This document shows, piece by piece, positions 55,455 through 63,947 of a stretch of 64,000 nt of DNA (within the stretch, counting starts at the first letter, position 1; the number at the start of each line of letters is the position of its first letter). Both the position numbers and the translations under genes were made by a program. Location: assembly GCF_015222005.1 (NCBI RefSeq), contig NZ_JADFFL010000003.1, positions 248,001 to 312,000 of the forward strand. Reading direction: 5' to 3'. This stretch comes from Mucilaginibacter myungsuensis (GTDB lineage Bacteria > Bacteroidota > Bacteroidia > Sphingobacteriales > Sphingobacteriaceae). The notes under the pieces are model-generated. The model saw only the letters and a list, made by a program, of their open reading frames with translations. It was not told the origin of the DNA and searched no databases.

Positions 55455-56156
55455 TTAATGGTTATGCTTTTTGTGGATGTCTTTCACCAGGCACAGCTTT
55501 TTGATATCTTCCAGCCTGATGGTAAAAGGCGCATATTTTAGGCGGTTGCCGATCATCTCGGTCACATTGTCCGAGTGGGCTATCACCTCGTCGGGGCTGT
55601 CGCCGGCCAGTAGGCGCTTGTACATACGGTAATCGCCCCACTCTATATAATATACCTCGCCGGGCAGGATCTTCATATCACGGATGATCTTGAGGGCCAC
55701 CCAACAGCCATTCTCCAAATAAGGATACATGGAGTGCCCCCAAACCGGCAGCGCGAAATCGCAATCCTCTATCCCCGGGAAATTCATGTGGCCTACGGGA
55801 TTAGCATCGTTAATGTCGTTATAAACCTCGACACCACTGGCCGTGGCTACCACCTCGAACATCGGTATGCCTATGAAAGTACTGCCTGTGGTATTTGTAG
55901 CGGCTAACTCCTGTTTCTTGAAAGGTGATAAAAATTCTTTATACTCCTCTTTAAATTTCTTTAATTTTTCAGGGTCTATATTTTGACGACTCTTGATGAT
56001 CTCGGTGATACTGGCCGGCGAATTAAAGCCCAGCACCTCGGCCAGCTGAATATTGCCCGTAAAGGCCTTTCCGCGCAGCTGATTGTATAAAATGATAAAC
56101 TCCAGAGTTTCAGGGCGTACCGTTTTTATTTTGTTTGGTTTGTCGGGTGTATCCAT
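55455..56156 (-). CDS. S24-family phage repressor (CI/LexA-like)
   Basis: A 233-residue repressor. The N-terminal HTH (about residues 28-75, QLAEVLGFNSPASITEIIKSR) is joined to an S24 peptidase domain with the full self-cleavage dyad: Ser in GHSMYP (about 141) and Lys in YRMYKRLL (about 179). This predicts RecA-stimulated autocleavage and SOS induction. It is divergent from the phage-like genes, and a 22-bp dyad overlapping their promoter is the likely operator. Confidence 0.9.
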   Translation of the reverse strand: MDTPDKPNKIKTVRPETLEFIILYNQLRGKAFTGNIQLAEVLGFNSPASITEIIKSRQNIDPEKLKKFKEEYKEFLSPFKKQELAATNTTGSTFIGIPMFEVVATASGVEVYNDINDANPVGHMNFPGIEDCDFALPVWGHSMYPYLENGCWVALKIIRDMKILPGEVYYIEWGDYRMYKRLLAGDSPDEVIAHSDNVTEMIGNRLKYAPFTIRLEDIKKLCLVKDIHKKHNH

Positions 56157-56161
56157 GGCGT

Positions 56162-56169
56162 CAAAAAAA
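56162..56169 (-). promoter_or_regulatory. degenerate -7 box before the repressor start
   Basis: On the minus strand TTTTTTTG (one mismatch to TAnnTTTG) ends five bases before the repressor ATG, the same spacing seen at three other genes in this window. Confidence 0.35.
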
Positions 56170-56191
56170 TATTTTAAATTTTTCTTGATTT

Positions 56192-56216
56192 ATATAAAGA
56201 ATTTTCTTTATATTTG
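56192..56216 (+). promoter_or_regulatory. operator dyad overlapping the rightward promoter
   Basis: ATATAAAGAA (56192-56201), TT, then TTCTTTATAT (56204-56213) is a perfect 10-bp dyad. It overlaps the exact -7 box TATATTTG (56209-56216) that drives rightward transcription, so a dimeric repressor bound here would block it. Confidence 0.6.
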
Positions 56217-56283
56217 TAATGTCAATATTCAAAGATATAAAAACATCTCTTGAATACAATTACAGAAATAAAACTTCACCGCT

Positions 56284-56484
56284 ATGCACATCGCTTACTC
56301 CGCCATCCGCAACAACCGCAACGCAAAACAAAGCCCCGCATTGGCCCGCTACCAGGGTTACCTGTCCGCCTGCCAAAAACACGAGCAGACCATTGCCGAG
56401 ATAAGGAAGTATATGCCGGAATTTACCCCGCAACACCCTGCACGAGGAGTTAGCAGCGGGCAGTTGGCGGTAAACAACCAATAA
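56284..56484 (+). CDS. small hypothetical protein, first rightward gene of the phage-like module
   Basis: A 66-residue frame (MHIAYSAIRNNRNAKQSPALARYQ...) that is basic and helical in its first 50 residues, with Pro and Gly at the end. It follows the repressor-controlled promoter by about 65 bp, the usual place for a Cro-like or early regulator, though no HTH is evident. An overlapping frame at 56219-56404 is less protein-like. Its 3' end abuts a palindromic element. Confidence 0.45.
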   Translation: MHIAYSAIRNNRNAKQSPALARYQGYLSACQKHEQTIAEIRKYMPEFTPQHPARGVSSGQLAVNNQ

Positions 56485-56485
56485 C

Positions 56486-56658
56486 ACACTCCCCCGCCCT
56501 CTTTCCGCCAAAGGCGAAGAGAGGGCACGACGACCGCCGAAGGCGGTACGTCGGGGTGAGTAGACCGGCGAGCAGAGCGGTTATGCATTGCCGCCGAGTT
56601 GACTCACCCGACATCGCTTAGCTCGCCACCCTCTTGGCCTTCGGCGGAAAGAGCGGCT
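56486..56658. repeat. GC-rich palindromic element
   Basis: The outer halves GCCCTCTTTCCGCC (56496-56509) and GGCGGAAAGAGCGGC (56643-56657) pair with one mismatch. Inner hairpins include CCGCC-GAA-GGCGG (56534-56546) and TCGGGGTGAGT (56551-56561) against ACTCACCCGA (56602-56611). It interrupts the phage-like early region between two small genes. Confidence 0.7.
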
Positions 56659-56698
56659 TGAAAAAACAAAACACAATAAACCAACATAACCATTCCCC

Positions 56699-57118
56699 AT
56701 GGCAACCATAAAAATACCACACAAATTACGTAACGAGCTTTGGTGGCTCGTTATATCGGTCGACTTTGATTACAGTCGCATAGCCATTGCCGATCACGAG
56801 ATCAATGGCGAACACATTACCTTTTGGCTCGAGGACAAGCATAACTATAAGAATTCCTTAGACGAGTGCTTAAATCTGGACATTCAACTACGCCAGTTTG
56901 CCAAGCTGATCCGCGAGCAGGGCTTTAACAGCTACGAGGCTACAAAAATGCACGCCGATAAAAAGTTCAGCTATCGCAAGCGGGTCGACATCAATAACCC
57001 GATCAGCTGGTACCGCGACGACGCCTCGCCTACCGAGCAGACCTGGGCGCGCGAGGCCATGCTGAAAGCTATCCTAACACAACTGATCGAGACAGAGGTA
57101 CACGCCGGTAATATTTAG
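56699..57118 (+). CDS. hypothetical protein of the phage-like module, 139 aa
   Basis: A soluble protein with a beta-rich start (LWWLVISVDFDYSRIAIADHEINGEHITFW) and helical C-terminus (EQTWAREAMLKAILTQLIE). It is not similar to any family I can name. Its place between the repressor-controlled promoter and the terminase genes suggests a phage-related role. Confidence 0.6.
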   Translation: MATIKIPHKLRNELWWLVISVDFDYSRIAIADHEINGEHITFWLEDKHNYKNSLDECLNLDIQLRQFAKLIREQGFNSYEATKMHADKKFSYRKRVDINNPISWYRDDASPTEQTWAREAMLKAILTQLIETEVHAGNI

Positions 57119-57179
57119 CAAAGCATATATGCCCAACAGCATAAATATCACATCACATAAGTTGAAAAAAAATGCTAAA

Positions 57180-57241
57180 TATATTTGCAAATGAAATTTA
57201 TTCTCCGTACCTTTATATCAATCAAATGCCGATCGGCATTT
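57180..57241 (+). promoter_or_regulatory. promoter and 18-bp palindrome before the terminase small subunit
   Basis: TATATTTG (57180-57187) is an exact -7 box. Downstream, the perfect palindrome AAATGCCGATCGGCATTT spans 57224-57241, 22 bp before the ATG at 57264. It could bind a regulator or form a hairpin in the leader. Confidence 0.5.
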
Positions 57242-57263
57242 TAAACATAAAAACCTTATCATC

Positions 57264-57707
57264 ATGCTTTTCACCACTACCCATCAATTGGATAGCCTTA
57301 TTGATGCCTATTTTACGCATATAGCCGGCGAGTACAAGCTGGAACCTACCACATCGCGCAGCAAAAAAGCCGAGCCGCAAAAGATCTGGATCCGCCAGCC
57401 CGAGCCGCCCACCATTACAGGATTGATCCTGTTTTTGGGGATAGAAAGCCGGGATGCCTTTGATAAAAAGGAACGCAGGGGCAAATTCGCCGTCATCCTT
57501 AAACGGGCCAGGCTACGTATCGAAGCCGAGTACGAAAAGAAACTGCACCAACACACCCACGGCGGCGCCGTTTTCGCCCTCAAAAACCTGGGCTGGAACG
57601 ACAAAGACAAGGCCGACCAAAAGCCCATGCCCCGCAAAATGAAGATCATTGTAGAGGGCGAGAACGCCCCGCCGCTGGCGGCGGCTGAAGGGGATGTGGT
57701 GATGTAG
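57264..57707 (+). CDS. phage terminase small subunit-like protein
   Basis: A 147-residue protein with the pattern of Bacteroidota DNA-packaging small subunits: TITGLILFLGIESRDAFDKKE (HTH-like recognition segment), AVILKRARLRIEAEYEKKLHQ and GAVFALKNLGWNDKD. The small subunit would recognise packaging DNA and load the large subunit. The large subunit begins 398 bp downstream, with repeat elements in the gap. The C-terminal tail (MKIIVEGENAPP) is low-complexity. Confidence 0.82.
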   Translation: MLFTTTHQLDSLIDAYFTHIAGEYKLEPTTSRSKKAEPQKIWIRQPEPPTITGLILFLGIESRDAFDKKERRGKFAVILKRARLRIEAEYEKKLHQHTHGGAVFALKNLGWNDKDKADQKPMPRKMKIIVEGENAPPLAAAEGDVVM

Positions 57708-58105
57708 GGCTTTCGAGTTCATGGTTAATGGTTCATAGATCATGGTAGGAGGCAATCACTGCGAGTGAACTACCCCTTATCAAAGCAAGTGCAAATTGCA
57801 CTGCCTCTGCTTTCCCCTATTTTAGGGGAACACCACAGACACTGCTTTTAGCAGAAACTTTAATAAGGGGTAAATGGCGAGCCCCACTGGCTCAGTAAAA
57901 ACCGACAAGCCCAGGTTCCCCCTCTCGAGAGGGGACGCACTTAACTATCATAAAGCACAAACTTACATAGGGTGTGTTATCGCAGACCTTACAAACTGAA
58001 CACACCCCTCTCAAGAGGGGAAGCGCGACTTTAAAGCATTGTAGACCGACACAAAAAAAATCGGTGAAATCAAAAAAACATCGGTGAAATCACGACAAAA
58101 AAAAC
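57708..58105. repeat. 398-bp gap made of palindromic repeats, including dispersed repeat copy 3
   Basis: First element: TACCCCTTAT (57771-57780) pairs with ATAAGGGGTA (57863-57872), around GTGCAAATTGCAC and the hairpin TTCCCCTA/TAGGGGAA (57812-57830). Second element, copy 3 (57911-58042): hairpin CCCCTCTCGAGAGGGG (57919-57934), AGGGTGTGTT and AACACACCCCT, hairpin CCCCTCTCAAGAGGGG (58005-58020), end AAGCGCGACTTTAAAGCATT. Third, a direct repeat TCGGTGAAATCA at 58061 and 58081. No gene is seen. Confidence 0.78.
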
Positions 58106-59326
58106 ATGAAAGGACTTTCAACCTCAACCTTATTTCAACAGAACTACAACGCCAACACGCATGTGGTGGTAAACCAGGGCGGCACCAGTTCGGGTAAAAC
58201 TTATGCTATTTTGCAGGTTCTCTTTTGCATGGCTTGTGCCGAGGAAGGCATGGTGATCACCGTTGTCGGGCAGGACATACCTAACCTAAAGGCGGGCGCT
58301 TTGCGGGATGCCTTGACCATCTACAAAAACTCTGCCCTGCTGCAACGCTGGGTGGCTAATTACAACCGTAGCGACAGGGTGTTCGAATTTGTGAATGGTA
58401 GCATTATCGAGTTCAATAGTTACCACGACGGGCAGGATGCTAAGTCGGGCAAGCGCGACTACCTCTTTATTAACGAGGCCAACGGTGTGGACCATGCCAT
58501 TTATACCGAGTTGGCTTTGCGCACCAAACGGCGGGTGTATATTGATTATAACCCAACGGCGGCCTTTTGGGTGCATGATAAATTGCTGGGCAAGCCCGAT
58601 GTGCAGCTGATCATATCCGACCATAGGCACAATCCGTTTTGTGACGATGGCATGCGCAAACGCATCGAGGCATTAAAAGAAGAGAACATCGAACTGTGGA
58701 AGGTGTATGCCCGTGGCCTCACCGGCAAAGTGACCGGGCTGGTATTAGGCAACTGGCACATTTGCGAGGAGATACCCGAACATGCCAAACGCCTTGCCTG
58801 CGGACTGGACTTTGGCTTTACTAACGACCAGACAGGCTGTATTGAAGTGTTTATGCAGAACGGCCAGCTTTGGGTGAAAGAGTTGTTTTACGAGCGCGGC
58901 CTGACCAACCCCGACATCGGGCGCAAGCTGACCGAGAACGGCGTGGACAAACAAATGCTGATCATTGCCGACAGTGCCGAACCAAAATCGATAGAAGAGC
59001 TTAGGCGCATGGGCTGGAATATGACCGGTGCCATGAAAGGTCCGGGAACGGTGAACCTTTCTATAGATATCCTGAAGCGTTACCGCATCAACATCACCCG
59101 CTGCAGCGTGAACCTGATCGCTGAATTAGGCAAATACAAATGGAAGACCGACAAGAACGGACGCACTTTTAACGAACCCATGGATGGCTTTAACCACCTG
59201 ATAGATCCTCTGCGATACATCGCCCTGAATAAATTACGGGTGAACACCATCAGGCGCAGCCGATCTAAACTACCCTGGAAAGAGCCGAATTTTGGGGCAA
59301 GGGATTATGATATGGCGCTTTTTTAA
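58106..59326 (+). CDS. phage terminase large subunit
   Basis: The packaging motor ATPase and nuclease of 406 residues. Walker A is GGTSSGKT (25-32) and Walker B DYLFINEAN (about 118-126, with the catalytic Glu). The C-terminal RNase H-like nuclease has CGLDFGFTNDQTG (about 231), LIIADSAEPKSI (about 288) and DGFNHLIDPLRY (about 359), which supply the metal-binding Asp residues. All expected motifs are present, so it could be active. No portal or capsid gene follows. Confidence 0.93.
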   Translation: MKGLSTSTLFQQNYNANTHVVVNQGGTSSGKTYAILQVLFCMACAEEGMVITVVGQDIPNLKAGALRDALTIYKNSALLQRWVANYNRSDRVFEFVNGSIIEFNSYHDGQDAKSGKRDYLFINEANGVDHAIYTELALRTKRRVYIDYNPTAAFWVHDKLLGKPDVQLIISDHRHNPFCDDGMRKRIEALKEENIELWKVYARGLTGKVTGLVLGNWHICEEIPEHAKRLACGLDFGFTNDQTGCIEVFMQNGQLWVKELFYERGLTNPDIGRKLTENGVDKQMLIIADSAEPKSIEELRRMGWNMTGAMKGPGTVNLSIDILKRYRINITRCSVNLIAELGKYKWKTDKNGRTFNEPMDGFNHLIDPLRYIALNKLRVNTIRRSRSKLPWKEPNFGARDYDMALF

Positions 59327-59392
59327 ATATTTTAAGCCCCTTCGTTATTTCAACTATTTATGCTATTATTGCTAATAACTTTAGTCAAAAAA

Positions 59393-60382
59393 ATGAAAAA
59401 GATATACCTTACCATACAATTTTTAATATTCACCGTATTTGCTTTTGGACAATTTGGCAAAATAAAGGAAAACCCCAAGGCTTACATCGGCAAAATGTTC
59501 CGAATAGATACAGTTAGGGCCCAGCTTCGAAAATATGGTTACGACCGCTTCGCGTGGGATGTAACGAAACATACATTAGATGGCGGGAATGTCCCATTCG
59601 CTACAACAGAACATCCCACAAGCTCAGCATATTCCGCATTGGTCAACAAAGTATTTACGTGTATCGATGCCGGCGAAGATAAATATTTAGGTGGTTATTC
59701 TTACAAATACTTAAAACTGCAAGCACCTAATTTAGGGATCATATACTATCGTTACCAATATAAATATGACCTTAACGAATTGCAATATCTGGTGAATATA
59801 GAGGAAGAGGTTGTAACAAAAGCGAAAACCGCCGATGGTGCAAGATCGCTTAAAAATTCGGCCGACTCGCTTAATAACATCTACACCGGTAAACCCCTTT
59901 GGCTCAGAAGTGGTGCATTGATCACTTATACCACATTGAACGGTAAATTTACCAATATCCACGACGACAATTTAAGATTCATGCCTGTTATGGTCGACTC
60001 CGTTGGACTGGCTATCTCCCATTTGACTCCTTTTAGGATCTATATACGGACGTCGACAGGTTTAAGGGCCTTCTTCAACTTTGAAGAGCGTAAGGGGCTT
60101 TGGTACGGCGAGGCAAGCGGTGGGAATGAACGGCAACATTTAGATCAGGTATTGTATTTAAAAGACCCTGTAAAGATCTATAAACTTAGTGCGGCAGACT
60201 TACAAACAATAAAAAAAGGAGTTATAAGGCTGGGAATGCGCCGCGATATAGTTAGGTTGATCAAGGGAGATCCAAATAAGATCAACAATACCTACTACGG
60301 CAACAACCACGACGAGCAGTGGGTTTATTACAACTCGTATTACTACTTCACAAACGGCATTTTAAAAACGGTGCAGAACTGA
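59393..60382 (+). CDS. secreted protein with BamE-like C-terminus (possible cargo gene)
   Basis: The ATG at 59393 begins a signal peptide (MKKIYLTIQFLIFTVFAFGQ); the longer frame from 59360 adds 11 residues. The body is beta-rich and Tyr-rich. The last 55 residues (LGMRRDIVRLIKGDPNKINNT...DEQWVYYNSYYYF) resemble a SmpA/BamE-like fold. It is not a phage structural protein, is more AT-rich than the terminase, and sits where portal and head genes normally lie, so it looks like an inserted or moron-type gene. Confidence 0.7.
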   Translation: MKKIYLTIQFLIFTVFAFGQFGKIKENPKAYIGKMFRIDTVRAQLRKYGYDRFAWDVTKHTLDGGNVPFATTEHPTSSAYSALVNKVFTCIDAGEDKYLGGYSYKYLKLQAPNLGIIYYRYQYKYDLNELQYLVNIEEEVVTKAKTADGARSLKNSADSLNNIYTGKPLWLRSGALITYTTLNGKFTNIHDDNLRFMPVMVDSVGLAISHLTPFRIYIRTSTGLRAFFNFEERKGLWYGEASGGNERQHLDQVLYLKDPVKIYKLSAADLQTIKKGVIRLGMRRDIVRLIKGDPNKINNTYYGNNHDEQWVYYNSYYYFTNGILKTVQN

Positions 60383-60588
60383 TAAGTTCTTTACAGCCAA
60401 AGATCTAAACTTTATCTTTTTACAGATACAGGTGGCCACGCCCTTGCACCCGAAAATTGCATTTTATCGACCAAGATCAGGCTATTATTTACATCACTAT
60501 GGCAATGCAATACGCCATCTGCCCAATCTGTTCCATGGATCGGACGGGCGGATACATACTTAATTAAACCTTATTACTAAAAAAACAT

Positions 60589-63216
60589 ATGGCCAATAAT
60601 AACCTGAACGGAATCACCGATGACGAAATAAAGAAGACCGAAGCTTATGCAGATGCGCTTAACAACGTTAATGCATCGTTAAGCGGATTAAGCAGCAAAT
60701 TACCCTCTTTTGCCGATGGACTTGAAGCTGGCCTGGGTGCTATTGCCGAAAAGCTACCCGAACTGGTGGATTCGATGACGAAACTTAACGCGCAAAATAA
60801 AGAACTTGCCGCATCCGGACAGAAACCTAAAAGCGTATTAAAAGAACTTGCGTCTTCATTTCTGTCGTGGAACAACGCACTTTCTATCGGGATCACACTG
60901 GTTACCGCCTACGGCCCTAAAATATTATCATTTATCGGCAATTTATTCGAGTCAAAGAAAGCGAAAGACGCAGCCCAAGCGTTAAAAGACTATAAAGATG
61001 TCCTTACGTTATACAGCCAAAACCTTTCTAAAGAGAGAGGAGAGATGGAAACCCTTCTTGCAGTAGCTAAAAATGAAAAGATAGCGAAAGAAACACGGCT
61101 GGAAGCAATAAGAAAGTTGAACGCGCTCTCGCCTGAGTATTTAGGTAGCCTTACACTGGCCAATATTAAGACGGCCGAAGGCACCTTGGCATTAGACGAG
61201 TACACTAAAGCTTTAAAAAGAAAAGCATTAGCAGAAGCCATACAACCCAAAATGAGCGAATTATTAAAAGAGCGTTCGGACATTACCGAAGGTTACCAGG
61301 CAGCACAAAAAGACGCTTACCATTATCGGTTGGGCAAAAAGAAAAACAAAGACTTTGGAAAAGTTACGACTATGAACCAAGGATCCACGCTGGGGACTTC
61401 GAGTACAACAGACTACGCTGAACTGGCCGAAAAAAACTATAAAGTATATGTGGATAAAGATGCAGACATCCTGAAACGAATAAGATCTTTAGACAAATTA
61501 TTTGAACACCAACTTAAAGGATTGGTTCCAACAGCGCCCAAACAAAAACAATTGACGGGCAAAAGCTATTGGGAAGATCAACTTATACGGCAACAAACCG
61601 AGTTGAACGCGCTTAAGGCCGGCGAAACGAATTTTGAAGCGAGTGCTAAACCAATATTTGAAAAAATAAAAAAAACGCGGGAAATGTTAGCTAAATATCA
61701 AGAGAGATCCGAAAGCCCATCTCCCTCGGGTAACGGTTCAGGAAAAACTCAAGGCAAAGAAGCTGCCCCCGACCTTGACCTCGAAGAACGCCTGGAATCA
61801 CAAGCGCGTATGGCCACCATTACACTAAATGGTTATGCTAAAGAAATAGCCCTTGCCGACCAACACTTCACCCGACTGAAAGAAAAGCACAAGGGCAGCA
61901 AAGCAACTTTAGAACAACTTGAAAAAGAACACCTTGCTACTGTAGACCAGATCAACCAACGCTTTAAGAACGATGGCCTTGTTAAACTGAACAGCTATAA
62001 AAAAGAGCTTAATGATATTGCCCGCAAGGCCGGAAAAAACGCTACCGACCTGGCCATAGTTGATCTTGAGGACCAGAACGCGGCCAAAAATGTGATCATA
62101 GATAAGGATATTGATGATAGTAAGACCCGACAACAAGCCATTCGGCAACAACTTGACCAAGCTACTAAAGAACACCGGACCGATCAGATAGTTAAGTTGC
62201 AAGGTTATTTGGACGCGGAGATGGCGGTAGAACTTAAAGCGTCGGCCTACAAAACCGAGTTAACTGCCAAACTGGAGCAGGATAAGGCCAAGATAGAATC
62301 CGATGCCGCCACCGTAAAGCAGCAGGAGAAACAAGCCAAAAACGAGCAAGAACTACAAAATAATATCCAAACCCTTAACGCGGGCGGGCATAACATACAA
62401 GCGTTGGAACAGCAAAAGATCTTACTGGATATGCAGTTTGAAGCCGCCAAGGCCAACGCGATCAAAACCAACGAAACGACCAAAAAAATAGACGAGGAAC
62501 ATGCCGAAAAGAAAAAGGCGATAGAGGAGCAACTGGTACGTGCCAAGATACACGCCGGCGATAAGTACCTGGATGCGGTACTGAAGCATAGCAACAAAAA
62601 CTCGGCGATATTTAAGGCCGCCTTTGTGGCCAAAAAAGCCGTAGCGATAGCGGATATCATTATCGATACTAAAAAGGCCTTGATCGCGTCGTTCACCGGG
62701 TATGCAAGTATGCCATTTATTGGGCAAGCGCTGGCCATAGCGCAGGGGGCGTTCATAGCCGGGCAGGCAGCATCGTCCATTGCCGAGATAGCGAAGCAAA
62801 AGCCGGGCTTTGCGCGGGGCGGGCAATTCGTGTCGGATGGTCGGGGTGCTTTGCTTGGAGGCTACAGCCGTGCAGATGATACCAATGCCTACCTGCGATC
62901 GGGCGAAGCCGTAGTGGTGTCCGAAGCGATGCGCAACCCCTGGGCGCGTAACCTGGTGAGCGCTATCAACGTCGCCCACGGCGGCAGGGATTTCTCGATC
63001 GCTTACCCAACACGGGGCTATGCCATGGGTGGCGTGTTTACCGATGGTGGTAATGCCAATAGATATTACAATCAACCGGTGACGGATGTAAAAGACCTTG
63101 CCAATACCTTAGCTTATCAAATGATCAATAACTTCCCTCCCATTTATGTGGATGTTAAGGACGTGAACAACCAGCAAAATATCCTGGCGCAAACGGTGGA
63201 TAGGGTGACCCTTTAA
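60589..63216 (+). CDS. phage tail tape-measure-like protein
   Basis: An 875-residue protein rich in helix. A short hydrophobic segment lies near 90-120 (LSIGITLVTAYGPKILSFIGN). Long Lys/Glu/Gln coiled coils span about 400-690, then a hydrophobic stretch (YASMPFIGQALAIAQGAFIA) and the Gly-rich tail FARGGQFVSDGRGALLGGYSR, all typical of tape-measure proteins. Such proteins set tail length and assist DNA entry. Its length is at the short end. No tail-tube or baseplate gene is visible nearby. Confidence 0.8.
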   Translation: MANNNLNGITDDEIKKTEAYADALNNVNASLSGLSSKLPSFADGLEAGLGAIAEKLPELVDSMTKLNAQNKELAASGQKPKSVLKELASSFLSWNNALSIGITLVTAYGPKILSFIGNLFESKKAKDAAQALKDYKDVLTLYSQNLSKERGEMETLLAVAKNEKIAKETRLEAIRKLNALSPEYLGSLTLANIKTAEGTLALDEYTKALKRKALAEAIQPKMSELLKERSDITEGYQAAQKDAYHYRLGKKKNKDFGKVTTMNQGSTLGTSSTTDYAELAEKNYKVYVDKDADILKRIRSLDKLFEHQLKGLVPTAPKQKQLTGKSYWEDQLIRQQTELNALKAGETNFEASAKPIFEKIKKTREMLAKYQERSESPSPSGNGSGKTQGKEAAPDLDLEERLESQARMATITLNGYAKEIALADQHFTRLKEKHKGSKATLEQLEKEHLATVDQINQRFKNDGLVKLNSYKKELNDIARKAGKNATDLAIVDLEDQNAAKNVIIDKDIDDSKTRQQAIRQQLDQATKEHRTDQIVKLQGYLDAEMAVELKASAYKTELTAKLEQDKAKIESDAATVKQQEKQAKNEQELQNNIQTLNAGGHNIQALEQQKILLDMQFEAAKANAIKTNETTKKIDEEHAEKKKAIEEQLVRAKIHAGDKYLDAVLKHSNKNSAIFKAAFVAKKAVAIADIIIDTKKALIASFTGYASMPFIGQALAIAQGAFIAGQAASSIAEIAKQKPGFARGGQFVSDGRGALLGGYSRADDTNAYLRSGEAVVVSEAMRNPWARNLVSAINVAHGGRDFSIAYPTRGYAMGGVFTDGGNANRYYNQPVTDVKDLANTLAYQMINNFPPIYVDVKDVNNQQNILAQTVDRVTL

Positions 63217-63256
63217 GTCTCAAGTCAAAAGTCTCAAGTCAAAAGTCTGAAGTCAA
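63215..63256 (+). repeat. 14-bp tandem repeat, three copies
   Basis: AAGTCTCAAGTCAA occurs twice, then AAGTCTGAAGTCAA, starting at the tape-measure stop codon. A similar AGTC/GACTT-rich stretch is seen at 37428-37462 after the M1 peptidase. Confidence 0.7.
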
Positions 63257-63284
63257 AAGATACTTCAGCTCATCTTTAAAATTT

Positions 63285-63947
63285 ATGACAAGAAAAATAA
63301 GAACCACAACCGGGTGGCTGGCCATAGCTATGCCCCAACAATTGAGTGATATCACGCTCGGGCAACTGATCGCGATGCAATCGGCAGATAAGTTGGGCGA
63401 TCTGGATGCCGTCAGCATCCTGTCGGGAACGCCTTTAGCCGATCTGCAAAATATTTTGGATGTTAAAGATCTGGAAGTATTTAATGCCGACGTTGCATCT
63501 ATAGCTCATCAGATCAAATACTTGTACAATAGCGATGCGATACCAAAAACGGTCGGCTTTATGATCGATGGCGGCAAGCGGGAGGTAAAAGTCACCAACA
63601 ACCTATCTATGGAACCGGCCGGTGCCTACTATGCCTCGCGCGAGTTGATCGCCGATGCGATAGCCAAGCACATTGCCGATCACGGAGAGGATGACTGGCA
63701 GGAAACATTTAGTCCGCCGTTAACGGTTTGTGCGCAAATATTGGCCCAGTACTTCTATTGCCGCGCTACCGGCAAGCCTTATAACGAGGCCGCCGCTACC
63801 GAATTTGAGGAGCAGGTAAGACAATTACCGATAACGCAAGCCCTGCCCATTTGCAAGTATTTTTTTTTGAACTATCCAAACTTATCCAAACCGAGAACCA
63901 GCTTTTGGCATCGCCTGTTACAGCGTTGGAGCAACGCGCGGGGATAA
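63285..63947 (+). CDS. phage-associated protein, 0-frame part of a probable frameshifted gene
   Basis: A soluble protein with a helical core (ITLGQLIAMQSADKLGDLDAVSILSG...). The region up to PITQALPICKYF looks well conserved. After the nine-T run at 63860-63868 the 0-frame peptide (LNYPNLSKPRTSFWHRL...) has poor composition and ends at 63947, while the -1 frame continues as convincing protein to the window edge. Tail-assembly chaperones use such a shift, but they usually precede the tape measure, so the identity stays open. Confidence 0.7.
   Translation: MTRKIRTTTGWLAIAMPQQLSDITLGQLIAMQSADKLGDLDAVSILSGTPLADLQNILDVKDLEVFNADVASIAHQIKYLYNSDAIPKTVGFMIDGGKREVKVTNNLSMEPAGAYYASRELIADAIAKHIADHGEDDWQETFSPPLTVCAQILAQYFYCRATGKPYNEAAATEFEEQVRQLPITQALPICKYFFLNYPNLSKPRTSFWHRLLQRWSNARG

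Noticed and set aside
62422..63075. 217-codon minus-strand frame
   Set aside because: Antisense to the tape-measure C-terminus; no domain and no start signal.
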